Shown here piece after piece: positions 1 through 8,359 of a stretch of DNA of 28,264 nt. Source of the DNA: KLAP211 sp964650085. Its GTDB lineage: Bacteria > Patescibacteriota > Dojkabacteria > J137. How positions within the stretch are numbered: position 1 is the first letter of the stretch; each line of letters starts with the position of its first letter. The DNA is taken from positions 1 to 28,264 of the forward strand of contig CAZYSE010000010.1 in NCBI GenBank assembly GCA_964650085.1, read 5' to 3'. A model generated the notes under the pieces. The model saw only the letters and a list, made by a program, of their open reading frames with translations. It made no database searches and had not been told where the DNA came from. A program made the position numbers and the translations under genes.

Positions 1-1044
1 AATCTTCTAGTGCCGCAAGTATTCTCTAAAGCAACCGATCATATTCAAGAGCAAATTGATTTAGTGAAAGAAATCGAAGAAAAAGGGTTTGCCTATAAAA
101 TTACTGACGGAATTTATTTTGATACAATAGCATATGAAGCAGCGGGAAATACGTATGGTGAGCTTTCAAACTTAGATCAAATTAAAGAAGGTGCTCGAGT
201 AGAAATAAATCCTGAGAAAAGAGATGCAAGAGATTTTGCATTATGGAAATTTTCACCAGCGAATGAGACACGAGACATGGAGTGGGAAAGCCCATGGGGA
301 AAAGGGTTCCCGGGTTGGCACATTGAATGTTCTGCTATGAGCATGAAATATTTAGGCGATCAATTAGACGTTCACATCGGAGGAGAAGACTTGCGATCAA
401 CCCATCATCCTAATGAAATTGCTCAAAGCGAAGCCGCAACGGGAGTAAAACCATTTACAAATTTTTGGATGCACGGAGCATTTCTGCTTGTCGACAATGG
501 GAAAATGGGAAAAAGCTTAGGAAACGCATACCGAATTACAGATATTATTGAAAGAGGGTTTGATCCAATGGCTTTGAGATATTTTTATCTTGGAGGCCAC
601 TACAGAAAACAGTTAAATTTTACTTGGGACGCTATCGAAGCCTCTAGCAATGCTTATACAAAGCTTGTAAATCTTTTACGGGAATGGGCTGCAAATGTTG
701 AACATACAGAATACTTCAGAATACATACCGACTACAAAATTAAGTTTACTGAAGCAATAAATGATGATTTAAACATGCCTCAGGCGCTTGCAGTACTTTG
801 GGAAGTTGCAAAAGATCAAAGTTTAGATGCAGAAACTAAGATTTCAACTCTTCTTGATTTCGATAGAGTATTAGGACTAAAGCTCGAAGAAGCACTTTCT
901 CAACCAGAAGAATATTCTTTGGAAGTAAAAGCATTGCTAATAGAAAGAGAGCAAGCAAGAACCGAGAAAAATTGGAGCAGAGCAGACGAGATTCGAAATA
1001 TTTTGGTAGAGCAGTTTGGAGTAGAGATCAAAGACAAAGCTTAG
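1..1044 (+). CDS. cysS: Cysteinyl-tRNA synthetase, 3' part (5' end outside window)
   Basis: Class I synthetase that charges tRNA-Cys with cysteine in the cytoplasm. The reading frame is open from base 1 and the N-terminal HIGH region lies upstream of the window, so this is a partial gene. The GTG at base 10 is internal, not the start. Visible landmarks: the GWHIECSAM segment with the zinc-ligand cysteine, the zinc-ligand histidine region in the form DVHIGGEDLRSTHHPNE, the NEIAQSEAATG stretch that follows it in CysRS, and the signature loop GKMGKSLGN. Two details depart from the usual sequence: the loop reads KMGKS rather than KMSKS, and the segment before the zinc histidines lacks the common FPHHENE form. 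The C-terminal helical region ends at the TAG stop. Family assignment is secure; the variants look lineage-specific. Confidence 0.96.
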   Translation, partial: NLLVPQVFSKATDHIQEQIDLVKEIEEKGFAYKITDGIYFDTIAYEAAGNTYGELSNLDQIKEGARVEINPEKRDARDFALWKFSPANETRDMEWESPWGKGFPGWHIECSAMSMKYLGDQLDVHIGGEDLRSTHHPNEIAQSEAATGVKPFTNFWMHGAFLLVDNGKMGKSLGNAYRITDIIERGFDPMALRYFYLGGHYRKQLNFTWDAIEASSNAYTKLVNLLREWAANVEHTEYFRIHTDYKIKFTEAINDDLNMPQALAVLWEVAKDQSLDAETKISTLLDFDRVLGLKLEEALSQPEEYSLEVKALLIEREQARTEKNWSRADEIRNILVEQFGVEIKDKA

Positions 1045-1056
1045 GATTAAATCCTA

Positions 1057-1065
1057 TGATAAAAT
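1057..1065 (+). promoter_or_regulatory. Extended -10 promoter box (TGATAAAAT)
   Basis: TG-A-TAAAAT lies in the 42-base gap after cysS. With +1 seven bases after the box, the leader to the ATG at 1087 is about 15 A/T-rich bases with no Shine-Dalgarno motif. Inferred from the same arrangement at other genes in the window. Confidence 0.5.
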
Positions 1066-1086
1066 ATTTGTGATTAAACAATATCT

Positions 1087-1701
1087 ATGGAGGTACTTAC
1101 AGTTTCAGAAACTAAAGTTGATGAAATATCTGCATTGAGTGTAGAGGCAGTGAATAAGGCAACTGGCGAAAACTTTCCTGCAAATATCTTAGAATCTGGC
1201 GACAGAGAAAAAGTGTTTCTTTATAAACTCGCCCGCCTTTTTGCGTATATCAGACAAAAAGCGGATGAGAGTAATGTTGCCGTATTCGAAGCTACAACAC
1301 CCGATACATTTATAGATAAAGACTCAACTCCATTACAAAATTCTAAAACTATAATTACATACTTGATGAATATTTACATAGAATCTTTTCTACCCCTAGA
1401 CCAGCAAGAATATGCCAAAAGAGAACTTATAGACGATGTGTTTAATTTTCTTAAGCTTGACCCGAGTACGACTTTGGCTTACATAGCAAGCATATCCGAT
1501 AAAGCTCAAAATATGATTCTAGATTTATTTGGCGCGTTTCTTCAACTTCGTAACTCAAGTGAAGTTACAGAATCAATGTCGAAATGGGCAAACGCTACAC
1601 GAATGTCAGACACCGTACATAATTCTATAAATGAATTAAATCGGGTGCACTCTAAAGTTCAAGTACATAAAAAATACATAGAGCGATCCTCTAGTAGATA
1701 A
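1087..1701 (+). CDS. Unknown protein, 204 aa
   Basis: I do not recognise a family. The product is soluble-looking, with no signal peptide or membrane segment. It is mostly helical in composition, with an acidic N-terminal half and a basic C-terminal tail (KKYIERSSSR). It starts at the first ATG after an extended -10 box, 42 bases beyond cysS, so it probably has its own promoter. It ends convergently 65 bases from the helicase-nuclease gene. Codon use matches the neighbours and the frame fills the available space, which supports a real gene. No function can be inferred from context. Confidence 0.75.
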   Translation: MEVLTVSETKVDEISALSVEAVNKATGENFPANILESGDREKVFLYKLARLFAYIRQKADESNVAVFEATTPDTFIDKDSTPLQNSKTIITYLMNIYIESFLPLDQQEYAKRELIDDVFNFLKLDPSTTLAYIASISDKAQNMILDLFGAFLQLRNSSEVTESMSKWANATRMSDTVHNSINELNRVHSKVQVHKKYIERSSSR

Positions 1702-1766
1702 CACAGTGTCCTAGATTCATCTGGTGGTGTATATGCCTGAGAAAAAAGTTGCTTGAAAGATATGCT

Positions 1767-4700
1767 TTAGAGTTTGCAATACTCACAATCTTTACATACA
1801 GGATAAGCTTCAGATCCATTAAATTCCAAGCTCGAGATTCTAGAATATACATCAACTATCTTTTCTTTTAGTGCTGCTACATCTTCGTCCAAAATTGGAA
1901 GAGATACTTTTACAAACTTAGTATCTTTCTTTTTTAGGAAATCCACACAGGCTTCTTTGATTGTATACTTCTTGCCGTTTTGATTTGATGCAAATGAAGA
2001 GTCCAAATCTCCAAGCAACTTGTAGAACACTAACTGGTTGAATATTCCGCCTTCCGAATTCTTAGTATTTCCTCTTATTTCGTTCTCTGTTTTAGGAGAT
2101 GATGTCTTGTAGTCAACAACTCTTACTAAGTAACTCCCGTCAGAGCTTTGTGCTATTTCCTCAACTTTATCTACTTTACCTGTAAGCGGAATATCCTTAC
2201 CTTCAATATTAAGAACAATGTTTTTTATTCCAAAGTTATACTCAACCTCAAGCGGGGCAGCAAATTCAAACTCGTAATTCTTAAAGTATTCTTCGAGAAT
2301 AACCTTTCCTTCGTCTAGGATTTCTTGATAAACATCTTTATAAACTAATTGATGCTTTAAACTTCTTTCTAATTCAAATAACATAAATTGTACGTCCTTT
2401 TTTTCTCCAGTTTTGAGGGTTCTAAAAAAGCTCTCTAACGCGCTGTGGACAGCCGTTCCGAGCACTAAACTTTTTTCAAAAGGTTCGGGGATTTGAAGGA
2501 TTCTTCTATACAAAAACTTCTTAGGACATTCAATATATTCGTTTAAGGCTGATGCCGATAGTTTGAATTTTCCGATTTCTTTACTAATAAATTCTTTAGC
2601 TTTTTCTGATTCCAGAGTAACTTTTACATTTTTATGTGTATTGAGTAGAGTTTCTTTAGTCACTTCAATTAAACTATCCGTTGGAACTTTTTCTATCAAT
2701 CCGCTATCTATTTCGAAAATAAATTGAGATGGGTTCTTTTCTTTTGCATCGTTATCCAACTGATAAATTTTTGAATATGTGATGTATACATGATCTTTTG
2801 CACGAGTTAATGCTACATAGAACAACCTTCTTTCATCTTCTGAACCACTAGAAACAGCTTCCTCTGCTTCAGTTTCTAAAACCTCGTCCGAGCGGAAGAA
2901 TATTTCCTTAGGTAACTTAATAATTTTTCTATCCGTTTGATTTCCCCATTTCTTGTCTACACAACTTACAATAAAAACGTGTTCGAATTCTAATCCTTTA
3001 GATGAATGAGCTGTTCTCAAAACTACTGCTTCTTTTTTTGTGCCAAGTTCTGGTTCTGCAATTGAAATGTTATTTTCCTTCATTAACTCTAAGTCACTAA
3101 TCAGCTCCTCAATTGTCATATCAGGACTAACACGATTTAAAGATCTTACATATTTCAGTAGAGCAGAGAATGCGTTTACGTCTTCTAAAGAAAATTCATC
3201 CTGTTTCAATAGATACTTAGAAAATCCGACATCTAGAGCAAATTTATGTAGAACATTGTACAGACTATCATTACGAACTTCTTTACTATAGCTAAATAGC
3301 AAATTTAAGAATGATTCAATTTTTTCAAACGTATTGAATCTTGCTTTATCCTCATCCGTTAATGTTTTAGCAAGTTCCATAAATGGTTTTCTAGTTTCTT
3401 TTCTCAGTTTATTGAACATGAACAAATCGAATTCATGAATCTGCAAGAAGTTAAAGTTCATTGCCGTGAAAAGAGCATTGTCGTAGTTTGAAGTTGAATC
3501 TGCATTCAATAACTTTATTAAAGTTATAAATTGTCTGACCACTTTCTCGTCTAAAGCGTTACCTCCCTTTTGTAAATCGAATGGAATTTTTGCCTCTTCT
3601 AGAAGTTCAACAATTACTTCAGCATCTTTGTTGTTTCTAAAGATAACTGTAATCTCGGAGGGAGATGTCCCTTTTCGCAATAGATCTCCAATCTTCTTAA
3701 CTACCCATGCATTTTCAAAGTCATTATTTGCAAATTCTAAAACTTCAATTGGAAAGCTAGCTTCATTTTTTTTAGCCACTAAGTTTTTATCAACTTCCGG
3801 TATTAGTTTAGAAAGCCTGTTCTGGTTTTTATCAATTACGGATGAGGAAGCGTCTAAAATAAGTTGAGTCGATCTGTAATTATTATTAATTGAGATTGGC
3901 TTCACGCCCTCAAACATCGTTGTAAAATCCAGCAGGTTCTGAACATTTGCGCCTTGAAAACGATAAATTGCTTGATCGTCATCACCAACTGCAAATATGT
4001 TTGGTGATTTATCAAAAGAACCTAAAAGTTGTATCACTTTGTTCTGGGAACCATTTGTATCTTGATATTCATCAACCAGAATAAACTGAAATTTTTCTTG
4101 ATAATGGGATAGTAATGTTTCATCTTCTTCAAAAGCCTTGATTACAAAAAGAATCATATCTTCGTAGTCGTATAAGCCTTCTTGTTCAAGTGTCTCCACG
4201 TACATTTTGTACACTGTAGCAACTTCTGTATTTTTTTGAGCAGCTTCTAGCTCTTTATTCCAATCAGATGTAGGCTTTCCCGTTTTCTTGTTCAGCTTTG
4301 GATTCGCTTGAACTATTTCGTAAATTTCTTTGGTGAGTTGAACGAATTCATCAGGAAAAATACCCTCCATTTTCAAAGTCTTAAATGAGTCGAGTAGAGC
4401 ACCTTGGTATTTATACTTTTCGTAAAACGGTCGTATTTTATAACCGCCGTCCTTTTCTGGAAGTGCATCGATTATCTGCTTGATGATTTTAATTCGAGTC
4501 AGATCATCTAAGCGGCTTAATTCTTTTACTTTAATAAACTTTTCCGGGAATGTTCCAATTACCTCGTTACAAAAACTATGGTAGGTATGAAGTCGAACAT
4601 TATAGGCATCTGCACCAATAAATGTAGTCAATCTTTTTCGCATTGCAGCAACTCCAGCCTCGCTGTAAGTTAAGCAAAGAATATTTTGTGGTGATGCGTC

Positions 4701-4853
4701 TGTTGTTTGAAGAATATTTGCGATTCTTAGAGCAAGCATCTGTGTTTTTCCTGTTCCTGGTCCGGCGATTACAAGTACAGGACCATAAATTGATTGGACA
4801 GCTAACTGTTGTTGGGGATTAAGTTTTGAAATTGCTTCTTCGAGTTCTGACAT
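1767..4853 (-). CDS. UvrD/PcrA-type helicase fused to PD-(D/E)XK nuclease with Cys cluster
   Basis: Superfamily 1 DNA helicase with a RecB/AddB-like nuclease at the C terminus (1028 aa; PcrA/UvrD is about 720), probably for double-strand-break end processing or repair. Helicase motifs: Q motif LNPQQ (11-15), Walker A GPGTGKT (31-37), VDEYQDTN (Walker B), GDDDQAIYRFQGA, LRTAHSSKGLEFEHV, and the motif VI segment FYVALTRAKD. The nuclease covers roughly residues 760-1028: H803, GKVD (D895), VVDYK (D914, K916) and Q940 match motifs of this nuclease family. C776 plus C1020, C1023 and C1026 resemble the four Fe-S ligands of AddB/Cas4-type nucleases, but the final spacing is C-x2-C-x2-C, tighter than the usual C-x2-C-x5-C, and the chain ends two residues later. 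The start is supported by a TATAAT box six bases upstream. AdnAB-like fusions are the closest known architecture. Confidence 0.93.
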   Translation of the reverse strand: MSELEEAISKLNPQQQLAVQSIYGPVLVIAGPGTGKTQMLALRIANILQTTDASPQNILCLTYSEAGVAAMRKRLTTFIGADAYNVRLHTYHSFCNEVIGTFPEKFIKVKELSRLDDLTRIKIIKQIIDALPEKDGGYKIRPFYEKYKYQGALLDSFKTLKMEGIFPDEFVQLTKEIYEIVQANPKLNKKTGKPTSDWNKELEAAQKNTEVATVYKMYVETLEQEGLYDYEDMILFVIKAFEEDETLLSHYQEKFQFILVDEYQDTNGSQNKVIQLLGSFDKSPNIFAVGDDDQAIYRFQGANVQNLLDFTTMFEGVKPISINNNYRSTQLILDASSSVIDKNQNRLSKLIPEVDKNLVAKKNEASFPIEVLEFANNDFENAWVVKKIGDLLRKGTSPSEITVIFRNNKDAEVIVELLEEAKIPFDLQKGGNALDEKVVRQFITLIKLLNADSTSNYDNALFTAMNFNFLQIHEFDLFMFNKLRKETRKPFMELAKTLTDEDKARFNTFEKIESFLNLLFSYSKEVRNDSLYNVLHKFALDVGFSKYLLKQDEFSLEDVNAFSALLKYVRSLNRVSPDMTIEELISDLELMKENNISIAEPELGTKKEAVVLRTAHSSKGLEFEHVFIVSCVDKKWGNQTDRKIIKLPKEIFFRSDEVLETEAEEAVSSGSEDERRLFYVALTRAKDHVYITYSKIYQLDNDAKEKNPSQFIFEIDSGLIEKVPTDSLIEVTKETLLNTHKNVKVTLESEKAKEFISKEIGKFKLSASALNEYIECPKKFLYRRILQIPEPFEKSLVLGTAVHSALESFFRTLKTGEKKDVQFMLFELERSLKHQLVYKDVYQEILDEGKVILEEYFKNYEFEFAAPLEVEYNFGIKNIVLNIEGKDIPLTGKVDKVEEIAQSSDGSYLVRVVDYKTSSPKTENEIRGNTKNSEGGIFNQLVFYKLLGDLDSSFASNQNGKKYTIKEACVDFLKKKDTKFVKVSLPILDEDVAALKEKIVDVYSRISSLEFNGSEAYPVCKDCEYCKL

Positions 4854-4859
4854 TTGAAT

Positions 4860-4868
4860 ATTATATCA
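4860..4868 (-). promoter_or_regulatory. Extended -10 box predicting a leaderless helicase mRNA
   Basis: On the minus strand, TG-A-TATAAT is followed by six bases (attcaa) and then the ATG of the helicase-nuclease gene. If transcription begins seven bases after the box, +1 is the A of the start codon. Confidence 0.7.
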
Positions 4869-4926
4869 CTTGGGGAAAGTGGTGACTTTGTATTGGGGTA
4901 CATTATTGTGCCTAGAAACAAACAAA

Positions 4927-4952
4927 GTGACTAGGTACGGAGACCTAGTCAC
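4927..4952 (+). repeat. REP-like hairpin 1
   Basis: Perfect inverted repeat: arm GTGACTAGGT, loop ACGGAG, arm ACCTAGTCAC. It shares the core AGGT-RCGGAG-ACCT with the hairpins around 5060 and 5665. Lies upstream of the Y1 transposase. Confidence 0.85.
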
Positions 4953-4962
4953 GCCACACGAT

Positions 4963-4990
4963 TGTGACCGAGTGCGGAGACCCAGTCACA
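4963..4990 (+). repeat. REP-like hairpin 2 (two stem mismatches)
   Basis: Inverted repeat with outer stem TGTGAC/GTCACA, loop GCGGAG and inner GT/AC closing pairs. Two stem positions are mismatched. Same orientation as hairpin 1, starting 10 bases after it. Confidence 0.75.
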
Positions 4991-5021
4991 CAACAGATTG
5001 GGGCTCAATTCTCTGTTTGGT

Positions 5022-5047
5022 GGGTTAAGGTCTTCGTACCCTTCAGC
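5022..5047 (-). repeat. Degenerate REP-like hairpin 3, inverted orientation
   Basis: GGGTTAAGGT, then CTTCGT, then ACCCTTCAGC. The GGT/ACC loop-closing pairs are kept and the loop is one base off the reverse complement of ACGGAG. The outer stem has decayed, with an apparent bulge. It directly abuts hairpin 4. Confidence 0.5.
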
Positions 5048-5073
5048 GGGTTCAGGTCTCCGTACCTGAACCC
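5048..5073 (-). repeat. REP-like hairpin 4, inverted orientation
   Basis: Perfect 10-bp stem GGGTTCAGGT / ACCTGAACCC enclosing CTCCGT, the reverse complement of loop ACGGAG. It therefore faces hairpins 1 and 2, giving a REPIN-like head-to-head arrangement just upstream of the transposase. Confidence 0.85.
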
Positions 5074-5146
5074 AATGCGTATTTGTACCACGACACATAG
5101 AAAAAAATCCGTCATTATTAGAAAATCAATTATTTAACAATCCATA

Positions 5147-5650
5147 ATGCCTTCACACCGAGTATCTAAAGAACTCACCCAAGAAACATACTTTGTAACT
5201 ATGACCATCAAGAACTGGGTTTACATTTTAGACAGATTTGAACGATGGGACTTATTATCATCAACTTTAAAGTTTTATCAAAAAACTAGAAATTTAAAAC
5301 TTTACGCTTTTGTATTTATGCTCAATCACATTCACTTCATCGCTCAATGTGATGACATGATTGCTTTTATTCGTGATTTCAAGAAATACACTACGCGAGT
5401 TTTTGAACAAAACATCGCTATTACTGAACCTAACTTAATTAAAAGATTCTTAAACGATGAAAAGCATTTTACGTTATGGGACAAAACTAATATGCCGATT
5501 CAGCTTCACACACGGAAGTATTTTCTTGAAAAGTATAACTATATTGTAAATAATCCAGTGAAGAGAGGGTATGTAGTTGTTCCTGAACATTGGTATTGGA
5601 GTTCAGCTAATGAGTATTGTGAATTGAAGGTTGCTGAGATTCTTGAGTAA
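5147..5650 (+). CDS. REP-associated tyrosine transposase (Y1/HUH, RAYT)
   Basis: Single-strand DNA transposase of the IS200-like Y1 superfamily. The 167-aa protein has the HUH metal motif in MLNHIHFIAQ (His-x-His). The catalytic tyrosine probably lies in the EKYNYIVNNPVKRGYV helix, whose NPVKRG segment is typical of RAYTs; a WYWSSANEY segment follows, as in this family. The hairpins on both sides (4927-5073 and 5651-5678) share one loop and are its likely substrates. Unlike a normal insertion sequence, a RAYT is usually a resident single-copy gene that mobilises short REP elements. The frame is intact, so it may be active. No clear promoter was seen in the 70 bases upstream. Confidence 0.92.
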   Translation: MPSHRVSKELTQETYFVTMTIKNWVYILDRFERWDLLSSTLKFYQKTRNLKLYAFVFMLNHIHFIAQCDDMIAFIRDFKKYTTRVFEQNIAITEPNLIKRFLNDEKHFTLWDKTNMPIQLHTRKYFLEKYNYIVNNPVKRGYVVVPEHWYWSSANEYCELKVAEILE

Positions 5651-5678
5651 TGGGAGCAGGTGCGGAGACCTGCTCCCA
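5651..5678 (+). repeat. REP-like hairpin 5, immediately after the transposase
   Basis: Perfect 11-bp stem TGGGAGCAGGT / ACCTGCTCCCA around loop GCGGAG, beginning on the first base after the transposase TAA. It sits between two convergent genes and could also act as a transcription barrier, but no T-run follows on either strand. Confidence 0.87.
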
Positions 5679-5695
5679 CAAAAGGGGCCGATAAT

Positions 5696-6007
5696 CTAAA
5701 CTTCTGCGTTTAGAGAGTCGGTGACTGACTCCTGGAATTGAGGTTTTGCGGGCACATACTTCCCTCCAAGGACTGCGGCCTTGACTAATTCGACAACCAT
5801 CCCCCGGTGAATAGGCGTATCTCTGAATATAGATTTCAGATTAGTTATAGCTTGATTTACAAGTAAATCGTTAGGAACGTAGCTTTTTGGATCAATTAAA
5901 GCTTCTATGGATTCTCTAAATCCAAGACGTTGAGTAACAGCTGCATCTACTGCAGCTGTTACTCGCTCATCTAACATCCCATGTCTTCTATCAGCACCTG
6001 TGTCCAT
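5696..6007 (-). CDS. Unknown 103-aa protein directly after fusA
   Basis: The ATG abuts the fusA stop (TAAATG on the minus strand), so it is almost certainly co-transcribed and translationally coupled. The protein has no membrane segment. It begins with a hydrophilic stretch rich in Asp, Arg and Gly, followed by helical sequence (LDERVTAAVDAAVTQRL). I recognise no family; it does not look like uS7 or uS12, the usual fusA partners. An AGGAG lies 14 bases upstream, too far for ideal ribosome binding, so reinitiation after fusA is more likely. The gene ends 17 bases from REP hairpin 5. Confidence 0.65.
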   Translation of the reverse strand: MDTGADRRHGMLDERVTAAVDAAVTQRLGFRESIEALIDPKSYVPNDLLVNQAITNLKSIFRDTPIHRGMVVELVKAAVLGGKYVPAKPQFQESVTDSLNAEV

Positions 6008-8161
6008 TTATTTCGCAGCTACTCCTAATACTTTATCCATGATATTTCTTGGAACTTCTGCGTAGTGGCTAGGTTCCATATTTCCTGCAGCTGTACCAGA
6101 TGTTAGGTTTCTTAAGTCAGAAATGTATCCGAATAATTCTCCTAATGGTGCTTCTGCAATGATTTCCTTTGTCTTTCCTCTTTGTAGAAGGTTCTTGATA
6201 ATTCCTCTTCTGGATGAAAGATAACCAGTAACAGCTCCTACGTGCTCTTCTGGAGCATTGATTGTAACTTTCATGATAGGTTCTAGTAATACTGGATTAC
6301 AAACCTTCATAGCGTTTTTGATTCCGTAGTAGGCACAAGATTTGAATGTGTCTGTATTAGAGTCAACATCGTGATATGTTCCGTCTGTAATTTCAGCTTC
6401 GATATCAACAACTGGGTATCCTCCTAAAGGTCCAGCTGTAATAGATTCCTGGAATCCTTTGTCGATAGCAGGGATGTATTCTCTTGGAATAGCTCCTCCT
6501 CTGATTGAGTCGATAAACTTGTATCCTTCTCCTCTTTCTCTTGGTCTTAGTGTCATATCGATATCAGCATACTGTCCAGCTCCTCCGGATTGCTTCTTTA
6601 ACAATTCTCTATGTCTTCCTTCTGTTGTAATTGTTTCTCGGTAAGCAACTTGTGGTTTACCAACGTTTACTTCAATTCCGTATTCTCTTTTTAGAATGTC
6701 AATTTTGATATCTAAGTGAAGTTCTCCAACTCCAGCAATGATAACTTGACCAGTCTCTTTGTCAGTTTCAAATTTGAAAGTAGGGTCTTCAGATGCAAGT
6801 TTAGCTAAAGCCTCTGATAATTTCTCTTGGTCTGATTTAGTCTTTGGTTCAATTGCAAATCTAACAACTGGCTCAGGGAAATCAATTCCTTCTAAGATCA
6901 TAGGTGCCTTTTCGTCTGAAATTGTTTCTCCGGTTCTTGTGTCTTTAAATCCTACAATAGCAGCAATATCTCCTGCTTTTACTTCCTTAACTTCTTCTCT
7001 GTGGTTTGCGTGCATCAAAATAATTCTACCAACCCTTTCCTTGATGTCCTTTGTACTATTGTAAACGTAAGTTCCTGATTGTAATTTACCTGAGTAAACT
7101 CTAAAGAAAGCTAGGTTTCCAACATGTGGGTCAACTGCTAATTTGAATACTAATCCAACAAATGGGTCGTTTTCAGTCATTTCTCTTTGCAACATTTCTC
7201 CTGTATCAGGATTCATTCCTGGAATCTTTCCTTTTAATGCAATTTCATCATGTGTTTCTGGATTTTCGTATGTATTGTACTTGTCCAATGGAGATGGAAG
7301 GTACTTGCAAACGTTGTCCAACATAGCTTGTACGCCTTTGTTCTTCAAAGATGAACCAGCCATAACTGGGAATAATTTTGATTCTAGAACCGCAGCTCTA
7401 ACTCCTGCTTCTAATTCGTCTGCAGAAATTTCTTGTCCCTCTAGATATTTAGTTGCAATATTGTCATCTGCGTCTGCAACAACTTCGATAAGTTTGTTTC
7501 TCCATTCAAGTGCTTTCTCTTTGTAAGCATCTGTAACTGGGTGCACATCTATGTCTTTTCCTTCATCATCTCTGTGAATTCTTTCTTCCATTCTTACTAA
7601 GTCAACAATTCCCTTGAATTCGTTTTCTACTCCTACAGGAATTGAAATTGGAACAGCTTTATCAGATAAGTGGTCAACAATTGAAGCGTATGATTTGTAG
7701 AAGTCAGCTCCGATATTGTCCAATTTGTTGATGTAACACATTCTTGGAACTCTGTATTTTTCTGCTTGGAACCATACCTTTCCAGATTGTGGCTCAACAC
7801 CCATCTTACCGTCGAATACAACGATAGCTCCGTCAAGAACTCTAAGAGATCTTTCAACCTCAGCTGTAAAGTCAACGTGACCTGGTGTATCAATAATGTT
7901 AATTCTGTATAGTTGATTTTCGTAATCCCAGAAAGCAGTTGTAGCAGCTGACTGAATAGTGATTCCTCTTTCTCTTTCCTGATCCATGAAGTCCATTTCT
8001 GCAGCTCCTTCGTGAACCTCTCCTAATTTGTGCTTTCTACCTGTAAAGAATAGAATTCTCTCTGTGGTTGTAGTCTTTCCAGCATCCACGTGAGCGATAA
8101 TACCTATATTTCTATAGAACTTGGTGTCTTTCACCTTTGTGTAGTCAATTACGCCTGCCAT
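6008..8161 (-). CDS. fusA: Elongation factor G
   Basis: Translational GTPase that drives tRNA-mRNA translocation and, with RRF, ribosome recycling. The 717-aa length fits the family. G motifs are in order: AHVDAGKT (23-30), RERGITI (63-69), DTPGH (91-95), NKLD (145-148, usually NKMD) and a G5-like GSSLKNKG. Domain II and the C-terminal EF-G domains follow, with conserved stretches such as GVGELHLDI, GGAGQYAD and PLGELFGYISDLRNLTSG. Codon choice is strongly biased (repeated TCT, GTT, CCT, AAC), as in a highly expressed gene. It is not in a str operon: no rpsL or rpsG precedes it, and a 198-base gap separates it from the divergent sortase. The start is backed by a TATAAA box six bases before the ATG. 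Confidence 0.97.
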   Translation of the reverse strand: MAGVIDYTKVKDTKFYRNIGIIAHVDAGKTTTTERILFFTGRKHKLGEVHEGAAEMDFMDQERERGITIQSAATTAFWDYENQLYRINIIDTPGHVDFTAEVERSLRVLDGAIVVFDGKMGVEPQSGKVWFQAEKYRVPRMCYINKLDNIGADFYKSYASIVDHLSDKAVPISIPVGVENEFKGIVDLVRMEERIHRDDEGKDIDVHPVTDAYKEKALEWRNKLIEVVADADDNIATKYLEGQEISADELEAGVRAAVLESKLFPVMAGSSLKNKGVQAMLDNVCKYLPSPLDKYNTYENPETHDEIALKGKIPGMNPDTGEMLQREMTENDPFVGLVFKLAVDPHVGNLAFFRVYSGKLQSGTYVYNSTKDIKERVGRIILMHANHREEVKEVKAGDIAAIVGFKDTRTGETISDEKAPMILEGIDFPEPVVRFAIEPKTKSDQEKLSEALAKLASEDPTFKFETDKETGQVIIAGVGELHLDIKIDILKREYGIEVNVGKPQVAYRETITTEGRHRELLKKQSGGAGQYADIDMTLRPRERGEGYKFIDSIRGGAIPREYIPAIDKGFQESITAGPLGGYPVVDIEAEITDGTYHDVDSNTDTFKSCAYYGIKNAMKVCNPVLLEPIMKVTINAPEEHVGAVTGYLSSRRGIIKNLLQRGKTKEIIAEAPLGELFGYISDLRNLTSGTAAGNMEPSHYAEVPRNIMDKVLGVAAK

Positions 8162-8167
8162 AAAATA

Positions 8168-8173
8168 TTTATA
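8168..8173 (-). promoter_or_regulatory. -10 box of fusA, predicted leaderless
   Basis: TATAAA followed by six bases (tatttt) and the fusA ATG, so +1 would coincide with the start codon. A TATTAT overlapping it three bases upstream is an alternative that would give a 3-base leader. No TGn extension and no convincing -35. Confidence 0.5.
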
Positions 8174-8329
8174 ATATCTTTAAATAGATTGAAATTAATG
8201 TTGTTGAAACGTGTCTTATTATATTGAAAAATAAGGGATTTGGCAAGATACTGTTAATCTGAAGAATTCACATTACTAATTCTAAATTTCTTCAATTTCC
8301 TGAAGCTGAAAGTAATCGTTAGTTCCTCG

Positions 8330-8338
8330 TGGTAGACT
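8330..8338 (+). promoter_or_regulatory. Possible extended -10 box of the sortase gene
   Basis: TG-G-TAGACT, about 15 bases of leader before the ATG at 8360. The box is weak; the call rests on the spacing seen at other genes. The rest of the 198-base gap between fusA and the sortase shows no further feature. Confidence 0.35.
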
Positions 8339-8359
8339 TGTATTGGTTTCTGTTAGTAC

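Noticed and set aside
1043..1055. AGGATTAAATCCT palindrome after cysS as a terminator
   Set aside because: Stem of five pairs with no following T-run; it overlaps the start of the next gene's promoter region.
4900..5100. CRISPR array, suggested by regularly recurring GGAGACC and GTCAC strings
   Set aside because: Units are self-complementary hairpins in both orientations with no constant direct repeat and no spacers of even length; they fit REP elements.
6459..7893. Several open frames antisense to or shifted within fusA
   Set aside because: They follow the strong codon bias of fusA, have no promoters or family features, and are shadows of the real gene.
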